Notes under the pieces: generated by a model
The model's database searches: none
Told to the model about the DNA's origin: nothing
The model's input: the letters and a program-made list of their open reading frames with translations, nothing else
Made by a program: the position numbers and the translations under genes
Shown here: positions 55,034 through 64,000 of the stretch, piece after piece
How positions within the stretch are numbered: the first letter of the stretch is position 1
How the letters are laid out: every line of letters begins with the position of its first letter
Assembly: GCF_013409365.1 (NCBI RefSeq)
Contig: NZ_JACCBA010000001.1
Span: 372,001 to 436,000 of the forward strand
Direction of reading: 5' to 3'
DNA length: 64,000 nt
Source of the DNA: Actinomadura luteofluorescens
Lineage (GTDB): Bacteria; Actinomycetota; Actinomycetes; Streptosporangiales; Streptosporangiaceae

Positions 55034-56180
55034 CTACACCGACCAGTACATGGACGCTCTGCGGCTGAAGGGCGACCCGCTGGCCGACGCGACCGTCGAA
55101 GCCCTTTTCAGCACCGGGCAGGTCGGCAGGTACAACACCCTCATGCGCTGGTTCACGACCTCCGGCCAGGCGCTTCCCGACGGCCTGCCCGACGCGGCGC
55201 GCGACTACCTCCGGGCGACCGCGACGCCGCCGGACTGGATCGACTGGGGCGTCATGGAGCAGGCGCGGCGGTTCTTCGTCGACAACGACGTGCACGTCTC
55301 CACCGCCCTGTCGTTCGCGGCGATGCCGGCCTGCTACGTCGTCCCGCACGTGGCGAAGCTGCTGTCCGCCACGCATTCGCTGGCCTACCCCTCGCGCCGG
55401 ATGGCAGAGACCGGGCAGTTCACCGTCTACCTCATGCAGCCCGACGCGTTCCAGGCCGGAGGGCGGTTCCTCCCAGCGGCGCAGAAGGTCCGCCTGCTGC
55501 ACGCCTCCATCCGCCGGCACCTCAAGGAGGAGGGCCGCTGGCCCGAGCCCGTCGCGATCTGCCAGGAGGACATGCTCGGCGGGCTGATGATGTTCAGCAT
55601 CCAGGTCCTGGACGCCCTGCACCGCATGGGCATCCACATCACCGCCGAGGGCGCGGACGCCTACTACTACGCCTGGCGCGTCGTCGGCGCCATCCTCGGC
55701 ATCGAGCCCGACACCATTCCCCCGGACCTGGAGGCGGCCAGGGAGTTCTCCGACCGGTACATGGTGCGCCACATGGGCCCCTCCCCCGAGGGGGCGCACC
55801 TGACCCGGCAGCTGATCGACCTGTACGAGGAGGTCGTGCCCGGGACGCTGCTCGACCCGATCGTGCCCGCGCTCATCCGCTACCTCATCGGCGACACGTC
55901 CGCGGACTGGCTCGAGGTCCCCCGCACGCGGTTCGACTCGCTCATCAGGATCGCCCCGGCCCTGCTGGGCGCGCTGGAATGGGTCGAGGACCGCGGGCCG
56001 TGGGCCGAGCAGATCTCCGACCGGCTCGGCCGCCTGGTCACCATGCTGGAGCTGTCCTCGCTGACGCGGGGCCGCGTCATGCACTACGCCATCCCCCAGG
56101 AACTCAAGCCCGACTTCGGAGTCCCCTCGAAGACCGCCCGCTGGACCCCGCCCCCGCCCACCGCCGTCTCGCGGAGTTGA
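55026..56180 (+). CDS. Cytoplasmic Lcp-like heme oxygenase (DUF2236/MpaB)
   Basis: A 384-residue DUF2236 protein with no signal peptide, related to the secreted Lcp at 4899-6140. RYNTLMRWFTTSGQALPDGLPDAARDYL and VRLLHASIRRHL match the Lcp fold; the latter gives the heme-axial His at residue 159. The Lcp catalytic Glu and Lys are not kept: the region corresponding to PKEARAVYY reads PHVAKLLSA, and R-ITKT reads R-MAET. So it probably binds heme but acts on another substrate. Coupled by 8-bp overlap to a prenyl synthase, it may oxidise a prenylated compound (inference). Confidence 0.82.
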   Translation: MTDYTDQYMDALRLKGDPLADATVEALFSTGQVGRYNTLMRWFTTSGQALPDGLPDAARDYLRATATPPDWIDWGVMEQARRFFVDNDVHVSTALSFAAMPACYVVPHVAKLLSATHSLAYPSRRMAETGQFTVYLMQPDAFQAGGRFLPAAQKVRLLHASIRRHLKEEGRWPEPVAICQEDMLGGLMMFSIQVLDALHRMGIHITAEGADAYYYAWRVVGAILGIEPDTIPPDLEAAREFSDRYMVRHMGPSPEGAHLTRQLIDLYEEVVPGTLLDPIVPALIRYLIGDTSADWLEVPRTRFDSLIRIAPALLGALEWVEDRGPWAEQISDRLGRLVTMLELSSLTRGRVMHYAIPQELKPDFGVPSKTARWTPPPPTAVSRS

Positions 56181-56205
56181 GGCTCCCGCGCGGGGAGGTC
56201 CCGGG

Positions 56206-56883
56206 TCAGGGTTCGAAGCGGTAGCCCATGCCCGGCTCGGTGATCAGGTGGCGGGGGCGGGCCGGGTCGGGTTCCAGCTTGCGGCGCAGGTGGGCGAGGT
56301 AGACGCGCAGGTAGTTCGTCTCCTTGTCGTAGGCGGGGCCCCACACCTCGTGGAGGAGCCGCCGCTGGCCGACGAGGGCGCCGGGACTGCGGACCAGCAC
56401 CTCCAGGATGTTCCACTCGGTGGGCGTCAGGCGGATCTCCCGGCCCGCCCGGGTCACCCGCTTGGCCCCGAGGTCGATCGTGAAGGCCTCGGTCTCCACC
56501 ACGGCGGCGGCCTGCTCGGCCGGGGCGGCCCGCCGGACCGCCGCGCGCAACCGGGCCAGGAGCTCGTCCATGCCGAACGGCTTGGTGACGTAGTCGTCGG
56601 CTCCCGTGTCCAGGGCCCGGACCTTCTCCTCGGAGGCGTGCCTCGCGGAGAGCACGATGATGGGGACGTTCAGCCGGCCGCGCAGCGCCTGGATCACCTC
56701 GACGCCGTCCATGTCCGGCAGCCCGAGGTCGAGCACCACCACGTCCGGCCTGCGCTGGGCGGCCAGGTCCAGGGCGGTGCGGCCGTCGGGCGCGGTGTCC
56801 ACCTCGTAGCCGCGCGTCCTCAGGTTGATGCGCAGCGCCCGGACGAGCTGCCGCTCGTCCTCGACGAGAAGTATCCGCGTCAC
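56206..56883 (-). CDS. kdpE: KdpE response regulator
   Basis: A 225-residue OmpR/PhoB-type regulator. Receiver: ILLVEDERQLVRALRINLRTRGYEV, the phospho-Asp in DVVVLDLGLPDMDG, Lys in YVTKPFGMDELLARL. C-terminal winged helix: RLTPTEWNILEVLVRSPGALVGQRRLLHEVWGPAYDKETNYLRVYLAHLRRKLE, the KdpE-specific segment. GTG 56883 overlaps the kdpD stop (GTGA). It is the only kdpE in the window, so it may serve three KdpD proteins; candidate binding repeats lie at 37424-37458. It converges with the oxygenase gene. Confidence 0.95.
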   Translation of the reverse strand: MTRILLVEDERQLVRALRINLRTRGYEVDTAPDGRTALDLAAQRRPDVVVLDLGLPDMDGVEVIQALRGRLNVPIIVLSARHASEEKVRALDTGADDYVTKPFGMDELLARLRAAVRRAAPAEQAAAVVETEAFTIDLGAKRVTRAGREIRLTPTEWNILEVLVRSPGALVGQRRLLHEVWGPAYDKETNYLRVYLAHLRRKLEPDPARPRHLITEPGMGYRFEP

Positions 56884-59453
56884 CGTGCTCCCCCGCTCTC
56901 GCCGCCGGATGCGGGCCCGTCCCCGCGCGCGCCGGCGGCCGGCAGCGCGAAGAGCATGGTGAGGCCGCCCCCCGGGGTGTCCTCGGCCCGCAGGGTGCCG
57001 CCCATCGCCTCGGTGAAGCCCCGGGCCACGGCCAGGCCCAGCCCCACCCCGGTGCCGCGGGGAGAGTCCCCGAGGCGCTGGAACGGCGCGAAGATCTGCT
57101 CCTTGGCGGCCTCCGGCACTCCGGGGCCCCGGTCCGCGACCCTGATCTCGACCCGTTCGAGCCGCCGGTCCGCGCGCAGCTCGCCGGCCGACAGGGTGAC
57201 GGGGCCGGTGCTGTGCCGGACGGCGTTCTCGACCACGTTGGCCAGCGCGCGTTCCAGCAGCCCGGGGTCGGCCAGCACCGGCGGGAGCGTCTCGGGGACG
57301 TCCACCTCGACGCGGTCGCGCGGCACGCCCCGCAGGACGGGCGGCACCACCTGTTCCAGCGAGACGGGCTGGGTCAGCGGGGAGACGACGCCCGTCTGCA
57401 GCCGGCTCATGTCGAGCAGGTTGCCGATGAGGCCGTCGAGCCTGTCGGCCGACTCCTCGACGGTGGCCAGCAGTTCGGCCTCGTCCTCGGGATCCCAGTC
57501 GACGTCGGTCTGGCGCAGGCTGCTCACGCCGGCCTTGATCGAGGCGAGCGGGGTGCGCAGGTCGTGGGACACCGCGGCGAGCAGGGCGGTACGGATCTTG
57601 TTGCCCTCGGCGAGCCGCCGCGCCCGCCCCGCCTCCTCGGCCAGCCGCCGCCACTCCAGCGCGGCGGCGGCCTGGGACGCGAACGCCGACAGCACCCGGC
57701 GGTCGGCGGCGGGCAGGACGCGTCCGCGCAGGGCCAGCACCGTCTCGCCGCCCCGGTCCGCGCCCTCGCCCGCGCCGACCCTGGCCTGCGCGTCGGCACG
57801 GTCGGGGTCGAGGCACGGATCGGAGCCGGTCGCCCCCAGCACCGTCCAGCCGTCGCCCGTCCTCTCCAGCAGCGCGACCGAGGCCACGCCGAAGGTCTCG
57901 CGGATCCGTTCCAGCAGGGCGGGCAGCGCCTTCTCGCCGCGCAGCACGCTGGTCGCCAGCATGCTCAGGGTCTCGGCCTCCGCGCTGCTCTGCGCCGCCT
58001 GCCGGGAGCGGCGCGCGGCCAGGTCGACCACCGAGGCGACCGCCACCGCCACCCCGACGAAGATCACCAGCGCGAGGGCGTTGTCGCGGTCGCCGATGGT
58101 CAGCGTGCGGAAGGGCGGCGTGAAGAACCAGTTGGCCAGCAGGCTGCCCAGCACCGCGGCGGCCACGGCCGGCCACAGCCCGCCCGCGAGGGCGACCCCG
58201 ACGGTCAGCACCAGGTAGAACAGGATGTCGGTGACCAGGCCGAACTCCAGGCCCGTCCCGGCCAGCAGGCCGGTCAGTGCCGGGGGCCCGGCGACGGCGA
58301 GCGCCCATCCCGTCCCTCTGCGCCGGCGGCTCAGCGCCGGGCCGCCCGCGCGGGTGATGCCGGGGCGCCTCCCGGCGCGCTCGTGGCCGACGATGTGGAC
58401 GTCGAAGTCACCGGACTCCCTGACCAGGGCGGTCCCGATGCCGGTCGCGAACATCCGCCGCCGGCCGGGGCGGCGCCCGGCCCCCACGACGAGCTGCGTG
58501 GCGTCGACGCCGCGGGCGAACTCCAGCAGGGCCGTCGCCACGTCGTCGCCCACCACCTGGTGGAACGTCCCGTTCAGGCTCTCCACCAGGGCGCGCTGGC
58601 CCGCGAGTGCGGCCGCGGAGCCCTCGTCGAGGCCGCCGCTGCGCACCACCCGGACGGCGAGGAGGTCCGCGCGCCCGGCCCGGGCGCCCATGCGGGCCGC
58701 GCGGCGGATCAGCGCGTCGCCCTCCGGGCCGCCGCCGAGCGCCACCACGATGCGCTCGCGCGCCTCCCAGGGCTCGGTGATGCCGTGCCGGCCGCGGTAA
58801 CGGGCCAGGCCCTCGTCGACGCGGTCGGCCACCCACAGCAGCGCCAGCTCGCGGAGGGCGCTGAGGGTGCCCGTCCTGAAGTAGCCGGCCGGCGCGGCGC
58901 CGGTCTCGTCCGGCGCGTGGACGTTCCCGTGCGCGAGCCTCCGCCGCAGCGCCTCGGCGGTCATGTCGACCAGCTCGATCTGGTCGGCCCGCCGGACGAC
59001 CGCGTCCGGGACGGTCTCGCTCTGCCGGACCCCGGTGATGCCCTCCACCACGTCGCTGAGCGACTCCAGGTGCTGGATGTTGAGGGTGGAGATCACGTCG
59101 ATGCCCGCCCGCAGGAGTTCCTCGATGTCCTGCCACCGCCGGGCGTTGCGGCTTCCCGGGGCGTTGGCGTGGGCGGGCTCGTCGACCAGCGCGACCTCGG
59201 GACGGCGGGCCAGCAGGGCGTCCACGTCCATCTCGGTGAACCGCGATCCCCGGTGGAGCGTCCGGCGGGCCGGGACGACCTCCAGGTCGCCGATCTGCTC
59301 GGCCGTCCGGGAGCGGCCGTGGGTCTCCACGAGCCCGACGACCACGTCCGTGCCGCGCCCGGCGCGCCGCCGCCCCTCGTTCAGCATGGCGTAGGTCTTG
59401 CCGACCCCGGGCGCCGCGCCCAGATAGATCCGCCATGTGCCCCGCCTGCCCAT
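56880..59453 (-). CDS. kdpD: KdpD sensor kinase (paired with KdpE)
   Basis: An 857-residue KdpD from ATG 59453. KdpD N-domain with Walker A GAAPGVGKTYAML; USP-like domain; four TMs (about residues 380-480); GAF; HisKA with intact AAVSHDLRTPLASIKAGV; N-box NVVENAVRHSTG; DRGPGVP and GTGVGLGLAVARGFTEAMGG. All catalytic boxes are present. In the N-domain the usual VDELAHTNAPGSRH is VDEPAHANAPGSRN, so the input domain has drifted. It senses low K+ or ionic stress and phosphorylates KdpE, which follows with 4-bp overlap. A TAGATT hexamer on the minus strand upstream may be its own promoter. Confidence 0.94.
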   Translation of the reverse strand: MGRRGTWRIYLGAAPGVGKTYAMLNEGRRRAGRGTDVVVGLVETHGRSRTAEQIGDLEVVPARRTLHRGSRFTEMDVDALLARRPEVALVDEPAHANAPGSRNARRWQDIEELLRAGIDVISTLNIQHLESLSDVVEGITGVRQSETVPDAVVRRADQIELVDMTAEALRRRLAHGNVHAPDETGAAPAGYFRTGTLSALRELALLWVADRVDEGLARYRGRHGITEPWEARERIVVALGGGPEGDALIRRAARMGARAGRADLLAVRVVRSGGLDEGSAAALAGQRALVESLNGTFHQVVGDDVATALLEFARGVDATQLVVGAGRRPGRRRMFATGIGTALVRESGDFDVHIVGHERAGRRPGITRAGGPALSRRRRGTGWALAVAGPPALTGLLAGTGLEFGLVTDILFYLVLTVGVALAGGLWPAVAAAVLGSLLANWFFTPPFRTLTIGDRDNALALVIFVGVAVAVASVVDLAARRSRQAAQSSAEAETLSMLATSVLRGEKALPALLERIRETFGVASVALLERTGDGWTVLGATGSDPCLDPDRADAQARVGAGEGADRGGETVLALRGRVLPAADRRVLSAFASQAAAALEWRRLAEEAGRARRLAEGNKIRTALLAAVSHDLRTPLASIKAGVSSLRQTDVDWDPEDEAELLATVEESADRLDGLIGNLLDMSRLQTGVVSPLTQPVSLEQVVPPVLRGVPRDRVEVDVPETLPPVLADPGLLERALANVVENAVRHSTGPVTLSAGELRADRRLERVEIRVADRGPGVPEAAKEQIFAPFQRLGDSPRGTGVGLGLAVARGFTEAMGGTLRAEDTPGGGLTMLFALPAAGARGDGPASGGESGGAR

Positions 59454-59571
59454 GCCGAGCGCCGCCTCCCCCTCGCCTGAATCGTCCCTTTATGGGGCGT
59501 GGCGAAATCTAGCAAAGCCTGGTGAGCGCCCCTGTGCGGTCCGCGTCCGCGGATCAGGAATTGACGTTTTC

Positions 59572-62163
59572 TTAACGGCCGCCGGGCTCTTCGTATTCTC
59601 CGAGGCCGCTGCGATGCGGTCCCGGCACGAGCGACCGGGCGGTCCGCAGGGTGACCACCATGGTCAGCCCGCCGCCCGGGGTCTCCTCGGGCAGGAGGGT
59701 GCCGCCCATCGCCTCGGTCAGCCCCCGTGACAGCGCCAGCCCCAGCCCGACGCCGGTGCTGTTGTCGCGGTCGCCCAGCCGCTGGAAGGGCGTGAAGACC
59801 GCGTCCCTCTCGGACACGGGGATGCCGGGCCCGCGGTCGATCACGCGCAGCTCGACCCGGTCCGCATGAGCGCTCGCGGTGACCGTGACGGGCTCCCCGG
59901 GCGGGTTGTGGCGGACGGCGTTGGCGACGAGGTTCGCCAGCACCCGTTCGAGCAGGGCCGGATCCGCCGACACGACGGGCAGCCCCCCGGAGATCCGGAC
60001 GCGCACGCCGCTCGCGTCGAGGTGTTCGAGTGAGGACACGGCGCGCGGCACGACGTCCTCGACCGCCAGGAGGCGCGGGAGGACGCCGAGCACGCCGGCC
60101 TGCAGGCGGCTCATGTCGAGAAGGTTGGCCACCAGCCGGTCGAGCCGGGCCAGGGACTCGGCGGCGGTGTCGACCAGTTCGTCCCGGTCCTCCTCGATCC
60201 AGGTGACGTCGGGGCTGCGCAGGCTGTCCACCGCCGCCTTCGCCGAGGACAGCGGCGTCCGCAGGTCGTGGCTGACGGCGTTCAGCAGGGCGGTGCGGAT
60301 CCGGTCGGCCTCGGCCAGCGGGCGCGCCTGCTCGGCCTCGGCGGCGAGCCTCTGCTGCCGCAGCGCGACCGCGGCGTGCGCGGCGAAGGCCTCCAGCACC
60401 CGGCGGTCCTCGGCCCGCAGCGTCCGGCCGCGCAGCACCAGGACGAGGCCGTCGTCGATCGGGATCTCGGTCTCGCCCGCCTTCGGGGCGGTGCAGGGCG
60501 GGCCCCCGGCCGTCGACGCGACGCGCCAGCGGTCCGGGTCGCTGTGCATTCCCAGCGCCCCGGCGTCCCCCGGCCCGCGCTCCAGCAGGGTCACCGCCGT
60601 GAGGCCGAAGGTCCGCCGCAGGTCCTCCAGGATGTCGCGCGGCGTGCTCTGGCCGCGCAGCACCCCGCCCGCGAGCGCGGACAGGACCTCGGCCTCGGTC
60701 CGGGTCCGGGACGCCTCCCTGCTGCGCCGGTAGTTCAGGTCGACCACGGCGCTGACGGCCGCGGCCACGACGACGTACACCACCAGGGCCAGCAGGTTCT
60801 CCTGCTCGGAGATCGTGAACCGGTCGAGCGGCGGCGTGAAGTAGTAGTTCAGCAGGAGGGACCCGGACACCGCCGTGAAGAGCGCGGGGTACAGGCCGCC
60901 GACCAGCGCGACCCCGATGACCGCGACGAGGAACAGCAGGATGTCGCTGGGCAGGGAGAACTCCCCCCGCAGGTGGTGGAGCACCAGGGTGAGCAGCGGG
61001 AGGAGCACGGCGGCGAGCACGAAGCCCGCCGTGCGCCGCCGCCGGGTGAGGCCGCCGCGCGACGGCCGGGCCCGGCGCCCCTTGCTGACCTCCTCGTGCG
61101 TGACGAGATGGACGTCGATGGGGCCGGAGTGGGCGGTCGTCGTCACGCCGACGCCCCGGGAGAACAGCTGCGCGATCCGGCCCCGGCGGGAGGCGCCCAG
61201 CACCAGCTGGGTCGCGTTGACTCCCCGGGCGAAGTCCAGCAGGCCGGTCGGGATGTCGTCGCCGACGACCTGGTGGTAGGTGCCGCCCAGGTTCTCCACG
61301 AGGGCCCTCTGCCGCACGAGGTGCGCGGGGTCGGTGCCGGTGAGGCCGTCGCCGGGGAGGACGTGGACGGCCAGCAGGTCGGCGCCCTTGGTGCGGTCGG
61401 CGATGCGGGCGGCCCTGCGGACGAGCGTGTCGCCTTCGGGGCCGCCGGTGAGCGCGACCACGACGCGTTCCCGCGCCTCCCAGGTGCCGTGGATCTCGTG
61501 GTCGGCGCGGTAGCGGTCGAGCTGGTCGTCGACCTTGCCGGCCAGCCACAGCAGCGCCAGCTCCCGCAGCGCGGTCAGGTTGCCGACGCGGAAGTAGTTG
61601 CCGAGCGCGGCGTCGACCTTCTCGGGGGCGTACACGTTGCCGTGCGCCATCCTGCGCCGCAGCGCCTCGGGCGTCATGTCGACGAGTTCGACCTGGTCGG
61701 CGCGGCGGACGACCTCGTCCGGGACGGTCTCGCGCTGAGGCACGCCGGTGATCTGCTCGACGACGTCGTTCACCGACTCCAGATGCTGGACGTTGACGGT
61801 GGAGATGACGTCGATCCCCGCCTCCAGGATCTCCTCGACGTCCTGCCAGCGCTTGGCGTGGCGGGATCCGGGCACGTTGGTGTGGGCCAGCTCGTCGACC
61901 AGCACGACCCGCGGGCGGCGGGCGATCACCGCCCCGGTGTCGAGCTCGGTGAACGCCGTCCCGCGATACTCCATCGTCCTGCGGGGCAGCGACTCCAGCC
62001 CGGCGAGCCGCTCCACGGTCAGCGGCCGGCCGTGCGTCTCCACGTACCCCACGACGACGTCGGTGCCGCGGGCCCGCCGCCGGTGCGCCTCGGCGAGCAT
62101 CGCGTACGTCTTGCCCACGCCCGGGGCGGCCCCCAGGTAGACGCGGAGCCGCCCGCGCGTCAT
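59572..62163 (-). CDS. kdpD: KdpD sensor kinase of second kdp operon
   Basis: An 863-residue KdpD from ATG 62163, overlapping kdpC by 4 bp. It has the full set of domains: Walker A GAAPGVGKTYAML, USP-like, four TMs, GAF, HisKA NAVSHDLRTPLSSAKAAVDSL, N-box NLVANAVRHNPPG, DRGPGIP and GVGLGLALSRGLTEAMGG. Its N-terminal two thirds are very close to the KdpD of the first operon (same GVPQRETVPDEVVRRADQVELVDMTPEALRRRMAHGN stretch), so one arose by duplication. No kdpE follows directly; the next gene, 118 bp on, is the other KdpD. Confidence 0.94.
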   Translation of the reverse strand: MTRGRLRVYLGAAPGVGKTYAMLAEAHRRRARGTDVVVGYVETHGRPLTVERLAGLESLPRRTMEYRGTAFTELDTGAVIARRPRVVLVDELAHTNVPGSRHAKRWQDVEEILEAGIDVISTVNVQHLESVNDVVEQITGVPQRETVPDEVVRRADQVELVDMTPEALRRRMAHGNVYAPEKVDAALGNYFRVGNLTALRELALLWLAGKVDDQLDRYRADHEIHGTWEARERVVVALTGGPEGDTLVRRAARIADRTKGADLLAVHVLPGDGLTGTDPAHLVRQRALVENLGGTYHQVVGDDIPTGLLDFARGVNATQLVLGASRRGRIAQLFSRGVGVTTTAHSGPIDVHLVTHEEVSKGRRARPSRGGLTRRRRTAGFVLAAVLLPLLTLVLHHLRGEFSLPSDILLFLVAVIGVALVGGLYPALFTAVSGSLLLNYYFTPPLDRFTISEQENLLALVVYVVVAAAVSAVVDLNYRRSREASRTRTEAEVLSALAGGVLRGQSTPRDILEDLRRTFGLTAVTLLERGPGDAGALGMHSDPDRWRVASTAGGPPCTAPKAGETEIPIDDGLVLVLRGRTLRAEDRRVLEAFAAHAAVALRQQRLAAEAEQARPLAEADRIRTALLNAVSHDLRTPLSSAKAAVDSLRSPDVTWIEEDRDELVDTAAESLARLDRLVANLLDMSRLQAGVLGVLPRLLAVEDVVPRAVSSLEHLDASGVRVRISGGLPVVSADPALLERVLANLVANAVRHNPPGEPVTVTASAHADRVELRVIDRGPGIPVSERDAVFTPFQRLGDRDNSTGVGLGLALSRGLTEAMGGTLLPEETPGGGLTMVVTLRTARSLVPGPHRSGLGEYEEPGGR

Positions 62164-63071
62164 GGTCGGCCCCTCCCGGCGCCGGACGGGTGGTCGCGGT
62201 CCAGTTCGAGGTTGAGGCGGACGACGTTGACCACCGGCTCCCCCATGAACCCGAGCGCGCGGCCGGTCTCGTTGTGCCGGACGGCCGCCAGCACGCGCGC
62301 CTCGGAGACGCCGCGCGCCCGCGCGACCCGCGGCGCCTGGAGCCTCGCGTACGCGGGCGTGATGTGCGGGTCCAGGCCGCTGCCGCTCGCGGTGACGGCG
62401 TCGGCCGGCACCTCCGGTTTCGCGGGCGCGTTCCCCCTGACCGGGACGGTCAGGCCCGCGGCGAGGTCCTCGCCCGGCCTGGCGCACTCGACCCGGACCC
62501 CCTCGTAGACGGTGACGAAGGGTGCGGCGGGGCAGGCCTGGTTGGCGCTGACCACCCTGGAGGGCTTCGGGACGGTGCCGTCGGGCGCCCGCGTCCCGAA
62601 CACCTTGAGCACCGCTCCCACCCCGTCGGGGGTGCAGTAGGGCCGCGCGCCGTCCACGCCTTCCAGGTCGCCGACGGCCTTGCTCCGGGAGCAGACCCGG
62701 GTGAGGAGGCTCTGCTCGGCCTCGGCTCCGGCCGCCGGGTCGGCGAGGGTGTCGAGGACGTCCTCGGGCCCGAGGTTGCTCGCGGCCGTCGAGGTCGGGT
62801 CGTAGCCGTTCCCGGCTTCGGAGGGACGGCTCTGGAAGTACTGCCTGAGCGGGTTCCCGTCCTTGCCGGTGAAGGACTGGCCGATGAGGGCGCTGCCCGC
62901 CGCCCTGCCGTCGGCGGTCTTCACGATGCTCCCGTCGGCCCGGCCCTTCAGCCCTGGGAGCTGGGCGACCCCGAAGACGGCGAGCGGGTAGGCGACGCCG
63001 AGCACGACGGTGAGAACCAGCAGGGCTCGGACCGCGGCCACGTGCTGGCGGATCCAGGTGGGCATACGCAT
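62160..63071 (-). CDS. kdpC: KdpC of second kdp operon
   Basis: A 303-residue KdpC closely similar to the one at 32522-33430 over its whole length, including the long middle insert. TM at residues 15-37, [46 protein letters not shown] and [19 protein letters not shown] are present. ATG 63071 lies 1 bp after the kdpB stop; an in-frame ATG two codons later is an alternative. Its stop overlaps kdpD (ATGA). Confidence 0.95.
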   Translation of the reverse strand: MRMPTWIRQHVAAVRALLVLTVVLGVAYPLAVFGVAQLPGLKGRADGSIVKTADGRAAGSALIGQSFTGKDGNPLRQYFQSRPSEAGNGYDPTSTAASNLGPEDVLDTLADPAAGAEAEQSLLTRVCSRSKAVGDLEGVDGARPYCTPDGVGAVLKVFGTRAPDGTVPKPSRVVSANQACPAAPFVTVYEGVRVECARPGEDLAAGLTVPVRGNAPAKPEVPADAVTASGSGLDPHITPAYARLQAPRVARARGVSEARVLAAVRHNETGRALGFMGEPVVNVVRLNLELDRDHPSGAGRGRP

Positions 63072-63072
63072 G

Positions 63073-64000
63073 TCAGGACATCCCCGGAAGGAACTGGACG
63101 ATGAGGTCGATGAGCTTGATGCCGGCGAACGGCGCGACGATGCCGCCGAGGCCGTAGACGCCGAGGTTGCGCGACAGCAGCCGGGACGCGTTGCTCGGCC
63201 GGTACTTGACACCGCGCAGCGCCAGCGGGATCAGCGCGACGATGACCAGCGCGTTGAACACCACGGCCGACAGGATCGCCGACTGCGGGCTGGCCAGGCG
63301 CATGATGTTGAGCGCGTCCAGACCGGGGAAGAGCGTCACGAACAGCGCCGGGATGATCGCGAAGTACTTGGCGAGGTCGTTGGCGATGGAGAACGTGGTC
63401 AGCGCACCGCGCGTGATCAGCAACTGCTTGCCGATCTGGACGATCTCGATGAGCTTGGTGGGATCGGAGTCCAGGTCGACCATGTTCCCGGCCTCCTTGG
63501 CGGCGGAGGTGCCGGTGTTCATGGCGACGCCGACGTCGGCCTGGGCCAGCGCAGGGGCATCGTTGGTGCCGTCCCCGGTCATGGCGACGAGGCGCCCGCC
63601 CTCCTGCTCCTTCTTGATCAGGGCGAGTTTGTCCTCGGGCCTGGCCTCGGCGAGGAAGTCGTCCACGCCCGCCTCGTCGGCGATCGCCTTGGCGGTCAGC
63701 GGGTTGTCACCGGTGATCATGACGGTGCGGATGCCCATCGCCCGCATCGCGGCGAACCGCTCCCGCATGCCCTGCTTGACCACGTCCTTGAGGTGGATCA
63801 CGCCCAGGACGCGCGCCCCTCCGCCAGAGGACTCGCCGACCACGAGCGGTGTCCCGCCGGAAGCGGAGATGCCGTCCACGATCTGGCCGAGCATGGGCGG
63901 CACGGCGCCGCCCTGCTTGCGGACCCAGTCGGTGACCGCTCCGGCCGCGCCCTTGCGCAGCGACCGCTTCGTCCCCTCGTCCAGGTCGACGCCCGACATG
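63073..64000 (-). CDS. kdpB: KdpB of second kdp operon, N-terminal part outside window
   Basis: The C-terminal 308 residues of KdpB, open to the right edge. It starts within the nucleotide-binding domain ([26 protein letters not shown]) and includes [60 protein letters not shown] and the last TMs. It is nearly identical to the matching part of KdpB at 33432-35546, with a few residues fewer in one loop. KdpA and KdpF should follow beyond the window. Confidence 0.96.
   Translation of the reverse strand, partial: MSGVDLDEGTKRSLRKGAAGAVTDWVRKQGGAVPPMLGQIVDGISASGGTPLVVGESSGGGARVLGVIHLKDVVKQGMRERFAAMRAMGIRTVMITGDNPLTAKAIADEAGVDDFLAEARPEDKLALIKKEQEGGRLVAMTGDGTNDAPALAQADVGVAMNTGTSAAKEAGNMVDLDSDPTKLIEIVQIGKQLLITRGALTTFSIANDLAKYFAIIPALFVTLFPGLDALNIMRLASPQSAILSAVVFNALVIVALIPLALRGVKYRPSNASRLLSRNLGVYGLGGIVAPFAGIKLIDLIVQFLPGMS

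Noticed and set aside
55026..56180. Calling the second DUF2236 protein a rubber oxygenase
   Set aside because: It has no export signal, and the Lcp Glu148 and Lys167 equivalents are not conserved; only the fold and heme His match.

Overview
This window is chromosomal DNA of a very high-GC filamentous actinomycete. Codon use, GTG starts, ATGA/GTGA gene overlaps, AfsR-like NB-ARC regulators and ECF41 sigma factors all point that way. The gene mix (Lcp-type rubber oxygenase, V/A-type ATPase, HelR, kdp clusters with tandem KdpD kinases) would suit Actinomadura or a relative in the Thermomonosporaceae; that placement is inference. No rRNA, tRNA, CRISPR array, insertion sequence or phage module was seen.

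Layout. Bases 1-4.6 kb: the end of a flavoprotein gene, a stand-alone PEP-utilising enzyme, a VOC protein and a CoA transferase. 4.7-6.1 kb: a Tat-exported latex clearing protein behind a clear promoter with an operator palindrome. 6.2-12.4 kb: a frameshifted DUF4132 gene, DUF5996 and an AfsR-like NB-ARC/TPR regulator. 12.5-19.3 kb: two AhpD-like proteins, an SDR-MarR operon, helR with a rifamycin-associated-element-like palindrome, a frameshifted cupin gene and three small genes. 19.3-29.4 kb: an MMPL exporter with divergent MarR, VOC, methyltransferase, ZIP, pentapeptide protein, a CsoR-like/thioredoxin/DUF302 thiol-stress island, TetR-bicupin, an internally deleted truncated hemoglobin and an MFS pump that runs into a slipin pseudogene. 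29.8-37.5 kb: a complete kdp operon (small membrane protein, F, A, B, C, D). 37.5-44.7 kb: a nine-gene V/A-type ATPase operon. 44.9-52.6 kb: DoxX, NsrR-like regulator with a collapsed flavohemoglobin gene, paired DMT transporters, GT28 glycosyltransferase, NodB deacetylase and a frameshifted DHA2 pump. 52.7-56.2 kb: an ECF41 sigma factor, then a coupled three-gene operon (small protein, polyprenyl synthase, Lcp-like oxygenase). 56.2-64 kb: kdpE, two tandem kdpD genes, kdpC and the 3' part of a second kdpB.

How the parts relate. Two Kdp pumps, three KdpD sensors but only one KdpE, and a V-type rotary ATPase make this an ion-homeostasis region. KdpD of the first operon has lost its phospho-acceptor histidine. 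Two heme-globin genes for NO/O2 handling are both collapsed by internal deletions, while the NsrR-like sensor stays intact. Two heme oxygenases of the Lcp/DUF2236 family frame the window: one secreted with every known Lcp active-site residue in place, the other cytoplasmic, divergent and coupled to a prenyl-chain synthase. Five genes carry homopolymer-type frameshifts or remnants, which may be assembly errors or genuine decay.
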